64,000 nucleotides of DNA from Polyangium sp. 6x1 (lineage in GTDB: Bacteria; Myxococcota_A; Polyangia; Polyangiales; Polyangiaceae), in contig NZ_JARZHH010000016.1 in NCBI RefSeq assembly GCF_029946515.1, positions 118,713 through 182,712 of the forward strand, read 5' to 3'. Made by a program: the position numbers and the translations under genes. This document shows positions 54,139 to 61,449 of this stretch, one piece after another. Position 1 is the first letter of the stretch; every line of letters starts with the position of its first letter. The notes beneath the pieces were generated by a model. That model worked only from the letters and a program-made list of their open reading frames with translations. It searched no databases and was not told where the DNA came from.

Positions 54139-56840
54139 GGCCGCGCCTCCTCCACGTGCGACGAGATGGAAGGGGCGACGCCGGGGATCGGCACGCGGAT
54201 GCGGAAATTTGCGCCGCTCGGGCGGCGATTCTCGGCGGTGATCGTGCCGCCGTGCGCCTCGACGATCGCCTTGCAGATCGCGAGCCCGAGCCCTGCGCCG
54301 GCGCTGCCTGTGTGCCCTCCGCGGTAAAACTTCTCGAAGATGCGCGACTCGCTCCCGGCCGGGAGGCCTGGGCCCGCGTCGGCCACCTCGATGAGCACGA
54401 CGCCGGGCTCGCTGCGGGCGAGGACCTCGATCGGCGATCCGGGGCTCGTGTACCGCGCGGCATTCTCGAAGAGATTGATGAACACCTGCTCGAAGAGTAC
54501 GGGATCTACGGACAGGAGTGGTAACGCTTCCGCGATCGCGACGTTCACGGGCCGCTCCCCGAGCTTTCGTTCGAGCCGCGTCAGCGCGGAGCCGACGAGC
54601 TCTTCGAGTGGCACCCATTCGCGCTTCAGCGCCACCGGGCCTGCTTCGAGGCGGGTCATGTCGAGCAGGTTCGCGACCAGCCTCTCCAGCCGCTCGGCCT
54701 CCTCGCAGATCGAGTCGAGTAGCTCCGCGCGGGTGTTCGCGCCGAGACCCCCGTCGTCGCGCAGCGCCGTGGCCGCGCCTGTAATTGCCGAGAGCGGCGT
54801 GCGAAGGTCGTGCGAGACGGCCGAGAGCAAGGAACTGCGCATCTCTTCCGTCTTCGCGCGCAGGGCGGCGGTGTTCGCCTCGCTCGTGAGCCGCACGCGA
54901 TCGAAGGCGAAGGCTGCCTGCCTGCAGAATGCGTCGAGGAACGCGCGTTGCTCGGCCCCGAGCGGCGTCGTTCCTTTCGGCGCGAGCACGAGCACGCCGA
55001 GCGGCGCGCCTCGGACCGTGAGTGGAGCGCATACGATCTTCGAGCCCGGGAGCGTATCCGTGCCCAATCCTGAAGGACGGGCGTGTTCGAAGGCCCAGCG
55101 GGCGACCGCGAGATCGGCGGAATCGAGGCTCGTTGCGGCTGGGGCGACGGCGACCGCCCGCATGGCGCCGTCGTCCACGGATTGCAGCACGTGCGCCGTC
55201 GCTTCGAAGACCTGCTCGGCGTGGCGCGCGACGGCCGCGGCGACCGCCTCGGTATCATCCGCCGCCGCGAGATCCCGGCTGAGCTCGTAGAGCGCGGCCG
55301 TCCACGCCTCGCGATGCCGCGCGTCTTGCTCCTGGCGCTGGATGCGGGCCGTCAGCTCGCTGAGGAGCAGGCCGACGCCGAACATCATCGCGAACGTCAG
55401 GAAATACCGCGCGTCGGCGACATTCAATGTGTGAAAGGGCGGGACGAAGAAAAAATCGTACCCAGCCACGCCGAGCGCGGCCGCGAGGATGGACGGGCCT
55501 CGACCGAAGCGCACGGCCGCGAGCATGACCGCGAGCACGTAAAGCACTTCGAGATCGGGCACGGGATAGACGGCGTGCACGGCCGCCGCGAGGACCGTCG
55601 TGGCGACGACGAGCAGGACGGCCCACCCGTACATCACGGCGCGCGTCGGCTCCTTCGGCGCCTCGGCTGGTACCGGCGCGGTCTCCGCGCTCTCGCTCCC
55701 GCTGATGACGTGCACGTCGACGTCCCCGCTGCCCCGCACGACCTCGTCGAGCAGCGAGCCGCGCAGCCGGTCCCGAAGGCGCGAATGCGTCGGCTTGCCG
55801 ATGATGATGCGCGTGACGTTGTGCTTGCGCGCATATCGCAAGAGCGCTTCCGAAATGCTCGTGCCGGAGAGCCTCGTCACGGTGCCCCCGAGCATCTCCG
55901 CGAGGCGCAAATGGGATTCGAGCCGCGCCCGATCGGCTTCGCTCGGCGCCTTCACGGCGGGCGATTCGACGTACGCCGCGACCCACGGCGCGCGCAGGCC
56001 CGCGGCCATGCGGCTCGCCGCGCGCATGAGCCGGCCCGAGCTCGGCGCGGGGCTGATGCAGACGAGAATGCGCTCGCCCGCGGGCCAGGGCGTGACGACG
56101 CCGTGTTGCTCGCGGTACTCCCGCATGTCCACGTCGACGCGCTCGGCCGTGCGACGGAGCGCGAGCTCGCGCAGGGCGAGCAGGTTCCCGCGCTTGAAGA
56201 AGTGCGCCGTGGCGCGCTTCGCTTGCTCCGGGAGATAGACCTTTCCCTCGCGGAGACGCGCGAGCAGCTCCTCCGGGGCGATGTCGACGAGCTCGATCTC
56301 GTCGGCCCGTTCGAGGATCGAATCGGGGATCGTCTCGCGCACCTGGATGCCCGTGATCTGTGCGACGACGTCGTTCAGGCTCTCGACGTGCTGCACGTTG
56401 ACGGTCGTGTAGACGTCGATGCCCGCGTCGAGCAGCTCGATCGCGTCTTGCCAGCGCTTCGCGTGCCGCGATCCCGGGGCGTTCGTGTGCGCGAGCTCGT
56501 CGAGCAGGAGGATCTTGGGCCTTCGCGCGAGCGCGGCGTCGAGGTCGAGCTCGTCGAGGGCGCGCCCGCGATACTCCACCTTGCGCCGCGAGAGGACGTC
56601 GAGCCCTTCGAGCAAAGCTTCGGTCTCCGCCCGCCCGTGTGTCTCCACGATCCCGGCGACGACGTCGAGCTTCTGCTCGATCGCGCGCTCCCGCGCGACC
56701 TGGAGCATGCGGTACGTCTTGCCGACGCCGGGGGCGAACCCGAAAAAGATGCGGAGACGCGCTCGTTTTTCGCGCCCCTCTTCTTCGTACGCCCTCCGGA
56801 CGAGCGCGTCGGGATCGGGTCGGCTTTCGGGATCGTTCAT
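54135..56840 (-). CDS. kdpD: Sensor histidine kinase KdpD
   Basis: A 901-residue sensor. The N-terminal KdpD domain (about 20-230) has Walker A GFAPGVGKT. A universal-stress-like domain follows (about 245-375), then four membrane helices (about 400-500) and a GAF-type part (about 530-650). The kinase core has the phosphoryl-accepting His in SHDLRTPLSAI and N and G boxes near FENAARYTSPG and ADAGPGLPAG. All regions of normal KdpD are present. Its ATG overlaps the stop of a kdpC remnant. There is no kdpA or kdpB in the window. Confidence 0.94.
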   Translation of the reverse strand: MNDPESRPDPDALVRRAYEEEGREKRARLRIFFGFAPGVGKTYRMLQVARERAIEQKLDVVAGIVETHGRAETEALLEGLDVLSRRKVEYRGRALDELDLDAALARRPKILLLDELAHTNAPGSRHAKRWQDAIELLDAGIDVYTTVNVQHVESLNDVVAQITGIQVRETIPDSILERADEIELVDIAPEELLARLREGKVYLPEQAKRATAHFFKRGNLLALRELALRRTAERVDVDMREYREQHGVVTPWPAGERILVCISPAPSSGRLMRAASRMAAGLRAPWVAAYVESPAVKAPSEADRARLESHLRLAEMLGGTVTRLSGTSISEALLRYARKHNVTRIIIGKPTHSRLRDRLRGSLLDEVVRGSGDVDVHVISGSESAETAPVPAEAPKEPTRAVMYGWAVLLVVATTVLAAAVHAVYPVPDLEVLYVLAVMLAAVRFGRGPSILAAALGVAGYDFFFVPPFHTLNVADARYFLTFAMMFGVGLLLSELTARIQRQEQDARHREAWTAALYELSRDLAAADDTEAVAAAVARHAEQVFEATAHVLQSVDDGAMRAVAVAPAATSLDSADLAVARWAFEHARPSGLGTDTLPGSKIVCAPLTVRGAPLGVLVLAPKGTTPLGAEQRAFLDAFCRQAAFAFDRVRLTSEANTAALRAKTEEMRSSLLSAVSHDLRTPLSAITGAATALRDDGGLGANTRAELLDSICEEAERLERLVANLLDMTRLEAGPVALKREWVPLEELVGSALTRLERKLGERPVNVAIAEALPLLSVDPVLFEQVFINLFENAARYTSPGSPIEVLARSEPGVVLIEVADAGPGLPAGSESRIFEKFYRGGHTGSAGAGLGLAICKAIVEAHGGTITAENRRPSGANFRIRVPIPGVAPSISSHVEEARP

Positions 56841-56925
56841 GGACGAGCTTCCGCGTGATCGAGGGCGAGGTGCAGGCGTAACACGTTCACGCGCGGCTCG
56901 CCGAGGACGCCGCTCAATTCCTCTC
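56837..56925 (-). pseudogene. kdpC: kdpC 3'-end remnant overlapping the kdpD start
   Basis: In the frame ending in TGA at 56839-56837, the last residues read EELSGVLGEPRVNVLRLHLA-LDHAEARP (hyphen added to divide). GEPRVNVLxLxLALD is the conserved C-terminal motif of KdpC, the small subunit of the Kdp potassium pump. Only about 29 residues remain. The TGA overlaps the kdpD ATG exactly as in intact kdpC-kdpD pairs. Upstream the similarity stops and an unrelated small membrane gene, in another frame, overlaps the junction. The rest of kdpC, kdpB and kdpA are absent. Inference: deletion of the pump genes with the tail retained. The similarity is from memory and should be checked by search. Confidence 0.7.
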
Positions 56926-57159
56926 GCGCCGTCCCTCGCGGCGGAGGCGCGTGATGCAGGGGCCGACGAGGCCCTTCAGCGCGAGCAGTGACATCAACAT
57001 GCCGAGCGAGCTCGCGGCGCCCCAGGGCCCTGGCCGACCGGCGTCGTACAGCACGAGCAAGAGACCGAGACCGAGCCATACCCAGAGGAGGCCCCTCTGC
57101 TCGCTCCCCTCGGGATCACGCTCGATCTTCGCGTTTTCGTTTCGTCGGTACGGGTTCAT
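56914..57159 (-). CDS. Small two-helix membrane protein
   Basis: An 81-residue protein with two hydrophobic segments (about 24-41, LLWVWLGLGLLLVLYDAG, and about 47-66, GAASSLGMLMSLLALKGLV), a basic N terminus and a basic C-terminal tail. ATG at 57159, 2 nt after the porin stop, so it is coupled to the porin. It overlaps the kdpC remnant at its 3' end. It is too long for KdpF, and no family is recognised. It may be a novel part of the potassium locus. Confidence 0.68.
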   Translation of the reverse strand: MNPYRRNENAKIERDPEGSEQRGLLWVWLGLGLLLVLYDAGRPGPWGAASSLGMLMSLLALKGLVGPCITRLRREGRRERN

Positions 57160-57161
57160 CG

Positions 57162-58343
57162 TCAAAACCACGTCGTCGCGCCGAGCGTGACGGAGTCCTG
57201 GGTGCTGCGGTTCGGGACGAACGGCGCGTCCAGCCCATTGCCCGCGACCGCGCCGCCGAAATACATGGTTCCCGCCGCGTGATCGTGGCGGTATTCGAGC
57301 CGGAACGACGCTCGCTCGTGCGGGCGGAAGTCCGCCGTCGCCGTGCCGGACGCCACCCACGAGACCGGCCAGAAGATGGCCGAGGCCGTGCCCGCGTCGC
57401 TCGTCGGCACGCGCTCGTGGAACGCGTCTCCACGCGCCGCGAGGAAAAGCTTCTCCGCGACACGAATACGCGCATGGAGCGCGCCCGCGATCCAGGCGCT
57501 CGTTCCGAAATGATTGGGCTCCGTCCCTCCATTGAGATGCGCGATGAACGAGAGCCTGTCCGTCGGGTGGACGGTCGCGTGCGCGTCGACGAGGTGCCGC
57601 CAGGCGCGGCCCTCGGGGGCGCCGCGGGGCCGCTCGACGCCCGTGAAATACAAGAGCGAGAGAGCGACCTTGTCCGGCCGCGTGTACGTGACCTGCGCCG
57701 TGAGCGATTTCTCGTCGTTGTTGTCGACGACGCTGTTCCAGCCGTTGTAACAGGCGAGCGTGACGGCCCAGGCGTCGCTCAGCGGATACGTCGCGCGCGC
57801 GCCGGTATGGTAAAACGGAAGCCCGAAAAACAGGTTCGATCGGGAGAAGTTCCAGCCGTCGCGCACGGCGATCCCCTCGGGTCCGATCGGCGAGAGGAAG
57901 AGGCCGGCCTGGACGAGGAGCCCGCGCCCGATGTCGAACCGATATCCCGCGTAGGCTTGCTGGACGTACTTCCAGAGCTCCAGGCTCGTCGCGTTCGTCC
58001 CGCTCGCGCCCGCGAGCGCCGGCTCGGCGAGGTAATACGTGCTCGGCGTGTGCCCCACCTGGAGCGTCACCCGCCCCGCGATTCGCTCGACGTCCCAGGA
58101 CGCGTCCAGGGCGACGTTCGACAGCGTGAACGTATTGTGCCGGTTGTCGAACCCTCGATAATGGGTGATGCCATTCGAGGGCCGCCCGAAATTCCACTGG
58201 TAAAACGCCTCCACATACCCGCCGAGCTGAAACGTGGCGGGCGGCGGAGCCTCGTCCGCGCGCGCCTCGGGGACGGACGCGAGGAGCAGGGCCACCGAGC
58301 CGAAGAGGACGCGGCGATCCGGGAGCATGCCGGCGAGCTGCAT
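57162..58343 (-). CDS. Outer-membrane porin, beta-barrel porin-2 type
   Basis: A mature beta barrel of about 370 residues. Start MQLAGMLPDRRVL at 58343, or the internal ATG at 58328 (MLPDRR), is followed by a signal peptide ending near EARADEA. The barrel begins FQLGGYVEAFYQWNFGRPSNG and continues with VQAGLFLSPIGPEG, YHTGARATYPLSDAW and LEYRHDHA, ending in Trp-Phe, the outer-membrane C-terminal signature. It resembles the OmpL-like beta-barrel porin-2 family. Being first in the operon with kdpD and kdpE suggests a role in ion or solute entry to the periplasm under potassium stress. Confidence 0.8.
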   Translation of the reverse strand: MQLAGMLPDRRVLFGSVALLLASVPEARADEAPPPATFQLGGYVEAFYQWNFGRPSNGITHYRGFDNRHNTFTLSNVALDASWDVERIAGRVTLQVGHTPSTYYLAEPALAGASGTNATSLELWKYVQQAYAGYRFDIGRGLLVQAGLFLSPIGPEGIAVRDGWNFSRSNLFFGLPFYHTGARATYPLSDAWAVTLACYNGWNSVVDNNDEKSLTAQVTYTRPDKVALSLLYFTGVERPRGAPEGRAWRHLVDAHATVHPTDRLSFIAHLNGGTEPNHFGTSAWIAGALHARIRVAEKLFLAARGDAFHERVPTSDAGTASAIFWPVSWVASGTATADFRPHERASFRLEYRHDHAAGTMYFGGAVAGNGLDAPFVPNRSTQDSVTLGATTWF

Positions 58344-58351
58344 GCCGCGTA

Positions 58352-58415
58352 TATAAAGCTTTCCGTGTAAGCGGGACGTCAAGGTCCCGCGGTCGGGTAT
58401 CAAGAAAGTATCAAG
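58352..58415 (-). promoter_or_regulatory. Promoter and KdpE-like operator for the porin-kdpDE operon
   Basis: On -, CTTGATAC TTT CTTGATAC (58415-58397) is a direct repeat with 11-bp spacing, suitable for an OmpR-family dimer. It is followed after 14 nt by TTGACG (58382-58377) and by TTATAT (58356-58351) at a somewhat long 20-nt spacing. From memory, the repeat resembles the E. coli KdpE site TTTATACTTTTTTTACAC. The start of transcription would fall very near the 58343 ATG, so either the leader is very short or the start is at 58328. Tentative. Confidence 0.4.
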
Positions 58416-58468
58416 ATTGGGTCCGGGATGTCGGGGGCATCCCCGGAAGGGGGTACCCTTCGGGCCCC

Positions 58469-60397
58469 ATGACGGTCGAACCTTCTGAAGTGCCATCTAC
58501 GAGCGCGCATGCGCCGTCCGCGGCACATGCACCGCACGCGGTTCGCTGGCCGCTCCTCCTCGGCGCCCTCGGCGTCGTGTTCGGCGACATCGGCACGAGC
58601 CCGCTTTATGCCATCAAAGAATGCTTCAGCCCCGCGAGCACGCACCGGGTCGACGCCACGCCGGAGAACGTGCTCGGCGTGCTGTCGCTCGTCTTCTGGT
58701 CCCTGCTCCTCGTCGTGACGGTCAAGTACCTGACCTTCATCCTCAAGGCCGACAATCAAGGTTCGGGAGGCATCCTCGCGCTGCTCGCGCTCGTGCCCCC
58801 ACGCAAGGACGGCAGCGCCGCCCTCGGCCCGCTCGTGCTCCTCGTCCTCTTCGGCGCGGCGCTTCTTTATGGCGACGGCGTCATCACGCCGGCCATCTCG
58901 GTCCTCTCCGCGATGGAAGGGCTCGAGGTGGCCACGACGTCGCTGAAACCAGCGGTCGTCCCGCTGACCGTCGTGGTCCTGCTATCGCTTTTCTTCGTGC
59001 AGAAACGCGGCACGGCGGGCATCGGCAACGTCTTCGGCCCGGTCACGCTGATCTGGTTCTTGACGATCGCGGCGCTCGGCGTGCGCTGGATCTGGCTCGA
59101 GCCTTCCGTGCTCGCGGCGGTCGATCCGCGGCACGCGGTCGGGTTTTTCCTGGAGCACAAGGGCCACGGCTTCTTGTTGCTCGGCGCCGTCGTCCTTTGC
59201 ATCACCGGCGGCGAGGCGCTTTATGCCGACATGGGGCATTTCGGCCGTGGCCCCATTCGCACGGTCTGGTACGCGGTCGTCTGGCCAGCGCTGCTCCTGA
59301 ACTACTTCGGCCAGGGCGCCTGCCTCCTCCGGGATCCCTCGGCGGCGACGAACCCCTTTTATGCCCTCGTCCCCTCCTGGGCCCTCTATCCGACGGTCGC
59401 GATCGCCACCGCGGCGACCATCGTCGCCTCGCAAGCGCTCATCTCCGGCGCCTACTCGCTCACGCAGCAAGCCGTGCAGCTCGGCTATTTCCCGCGCGTG
59501 ACCATCGTCCACACCTCGAAGGAGACCGAGGGCCAGATCTACATCCCCGAGATCAACCGCGCGCTCTGCGTCGCCTGCATCTTCCTCGTGCTCTGGTTCC
59601 AAAATTCGAGCGCGCTCGCCGCGGCCTACGGCATCGCCGTCACGGGCACGATGGGCATCACGACGGTCGTCTATTTCGTCGTCGTGACGCAGCGCTGGAA
59701 ATGGCCACTCTGGAAGGCACTCCCGCCGGTCCTGCTCTTCCTGAGCATCGACCTCGCGTTCTTCGGCGCAAACGCAGCAAAGTTCTTCCACGGCGGCTGG
59801 TTCCCCATCGTCATGGGCGCCGCCATCTACGTCGTGATGACGACCTGGAAGGCTGGCCGCCGCATCCTCGGCGAGGCCTTCAAGGCAAACCTCCTCCCGC
59901 TCGACTCCTTTCTGCGCGACGTGGAGGCGCGAAAGCCGCACCGTGTCGAAGGCACCGCCGTCTTCATGGCGTCGAACCCGCAAGGCACACCCCCCGTGCT
60001 GCGCCACCACCTCGAGCACAACAAGGTCCTCCACGAACAAGTCGTGCTCCTCTCCGTGGTCAACGAGCGCGTCCCGGAGATCACCTCCGAGGAGCGAATC
60101 GCAGTCGACGACATGGGCCACGGGTTTTACCGCGTGACCGCGCGATACGGCTTCATGCAAACGCCGCACGTGCCGAGCGTGCTCGCCGCATGCAAGGGCC
60201 ACGGTCTCGACGTGAATCTCCGGACGACGAGTTATTACCTCGGCCGCGAGACACTCCTCCCCACAGGCCGTTCCCGAATGATGAAGTGGCGCAAAGCCCT
60301 CTTCGCATTCATCTCGCGCAACGCCCGGCCAGCGACCGCCTACTTCGGCCTGCCCCCGGGCAGGGTCGTCGAGCTGGGGATGCAGATCGATCTGTGA
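58469..60397 (+). CDS. kup: Potassium uptake transporter Kup
   Basis: A 642-residue potassium/proton symporter with twelve membrane helices and a cytosolic tail. Signature GDIGTSPLYAIKECF is near residue 38, followed by GSGGILALLALV, the YGDGVITPAISVLSA helix, and GGEALYADMGHFG. The C-terminal hydrophilic domain (about 470-642) is full length. ATG at 58469; a longer N terminus of His/Ala/Pro residues precedes the first helix. It is divergent from the porin-kdpDE operon and shares its regulatory region, so KdpE could control it. Probably the main potassium uptake route in place of the missing Kdp pump. Repeat copy H follows the stop. Confidence 0.95.
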   Translation: MTVEPSEVPSTSAHAPSAAHAPHAVRWPLLLGALGVVFGDIGTSPLYAIKECFSPASTHRVDATPENVLGVLSLVFWSLLLVVTVKYLTFILKADNQGSGGILALLALVPPRKDGSAALGPLVLLVLFGAALLYGDGVITPAISVLSAMEGLEVATTSLKPAVVPLTVVVLLSLFFVQKRGTAGIGNVFGPVTLIWFLTIAALGVRWIWLEPSVLAAVDPRHAVGFFLEHKGHGFLLLGAVVLCITGGEALYADMGHFGRGPIRTVWYAVVWPALLLNYFGQGACLLRDPSAATNPFYALVPSWALYPTVAIATAATIVASQALISGAYSLTQQAVQLGYFPRVTIVHTSKETEGQIYIPEINRALCVACIFLVLWFQNSSALAAAYGIAVTGTMGITTVVYFVVVTQRWKWPLWKALPPVLLFLSIDLAFFGANAAKFFHGGWFPIVMGAAIYVVMTTWKAGRRILGEAFKANLLPLDSFLRDVEARKPHRVEGTAVFMASNPQGTPPVLRHHLEHNKVLHEQVVLLSVVNERVPEITSEERIAVDDMGHGFYRVTARYGFMQTPHVPSVLAACKGHGLDVNLRTTSYYLGRETLLPTGRSRMMKWRKALFAFISRNARPATAYFGLPPGRVVELGMQIDL

Positions 60398-60401
60398 CGG
60401 C

Positions 60402-60514
60402 GCCTCGCTGGGGCGTTGCCCCAGGCCCCACCAGGAGCTGTCCGCTCCTGGACCTGGACCAGCGCAAGCGCTGGACGCGTGGTCGATGAACTGCGCGATG
60501 CGCAGTTCATCGAA
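60402..60514 (+). repeat. Four-hairpin repeat, copy H
   Basis: Hairpins at 60408-60424 (loop GTT), 60431-60451 (CCAGGAGC/GCTCCTGG, loop TGTCC), 60459-60474 and 60484-60512. H1 starts 10 nt after the kup stop in the same sense. In H2 the usual GGGGC/GCCCC is GGAGC/GCTCC, a paired double change. Confidence 0.85.
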
Positions 60515-60598
60515 CGGGCTGATGCAGAGCGAGCGTGCTACGCGTCGCGAATGCGGCAATTTTGCTTCTCGTGTTCAGGCGCATCACGCCCGCCTTCC

Positions 60599-61204
60599 AT
60601 GCGCAGCCTCGTCCTCGTCACCGCCCTTTTGATCCCTGCCTGCGCCGCCCAGGAAGCGCCGCCTGTGTCCTCCCCGGCTGTCTCCGCGCCCGCGAGCGAC
60701 GGGCCCGCACCCTCCGCCGTCGCGCCGCCCGCGAGCGACGCGCCGCCGCCGGACCGTTGCGGCGCCACGGAGGCAGGCCCCTTCACGAATGAGCCCATCA
60801 CCCTCGACGGCCGCACCCTCACGCCTGCTCAGATCAAGGCCACGCTCCTCGCGAACCTCCAGCCATCCACGTCGCACGGCGGGGTCGCGGTATGTAGCTA
60901 CCTCGTGTACGGCTCCGGTCCGAAGCAACTCTACCTCGAAGCCCTGTGCGAGGAGGTCGTCGTCAAGGACGGCCGCGTGGCCATCGCGTCCGGCCGGCGC
61001 ACCCCCGCCGTGATGGACCTCGACGCGACCGGGGCGCCCTCTGGCGTCCGCACGCCCAGGGATGGGTCGCTGTACGGGAAAGACTTGAACGTGCTTTTCC
61101 CGCCCGACGCGCAGCAAGCGATGAAGACCCGCTTCAACCTCCGGGAGCTCGAGCGGGCACTGAATGCCGAGGCCGCTTGCCGCCTCGGCGTCTCTCCCCC
61201 GTGA
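60599..61204 (+). CDS. Small lipoprotein of unknown function
   Basis: A 201-residue protein: MRSLVLVTALLIPAC gives a lipoprotein signal, followed by a Pro/Ala/Ser linker (about 18-55) and a compact domain with TLTPAQIKATLLANLQ, VCSYLVYGSGPKQLYLEALCEEVVVKDGR and LYGKDLNVLFPPDAQ, each shown as a short piece. No family recognised. The upstream ATG of the longer frame lies in the hairpin repeat and is not used. Confidence 0.72.
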   Translation: MRSLVLVTALLIPACAAQEAPPVSSPAVSAPASDGPAPSAVAPPASDAPPPDRCGATEAGPFTNEPITLDGRTLTPAQIKATLLANLQPSTSHGGVAVCSYLVYGSGPKQLYLEALCEEVVVKDGRVAIASGRRTPAVMDLDATGAPSGVRTPRDGSLYGKDLNVLFPPDAQQAMKTRFNLRELERALNAEAACRLGVSPP

Positions 61205-61210
61205 AAACCG

Positions 61211-61246
61211 CGGGGCCCGGGGCAGCGCCCCGGCGCGACGCCTCCC
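61211..61246 (-). repeat. Truncated four-hairpin repeat, copy I
   Basis: Only H1 (CCGGGGC/GCCCCGG, 61217-61233) and the conserved outer end CGCGACGCCTCC remain, in - orientation. It is otherwise like the ends of copies E and G. Confidence 0.65.
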
Positions 61247-61449
61247 CAGGCGACCTCTCAAAAAAATGCATGAAGCGATGCGACTTGCCCCGGCGACGCG
61301 TGATCTGGGTGCAAGGAGCACGATTTCACGCGTCACCTCTGCGTCGTCGCTGTTCGCGAGACCCTCTGCGGGTGCGGCTCGAGCTGCAAGGAGAGGGCAA
61401 GGGGCCCAACGCAGGCGCAAGGTCGATGGAGCCTGGAAGAGAGAATCCA

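Noticed and set aside
56841..57159. The small membrane gene as KdpF
   Set aside because: KdpF is about 30 residues with one helix; this protein has 81 residues and two helices.
60416..60598. An N-terminal extension of the lipoprotein reaching into repeat copy H
   Set aside because: The ATG at 60599 gives a clean lipoprotein signal; the upstream codons are repeat sequence.
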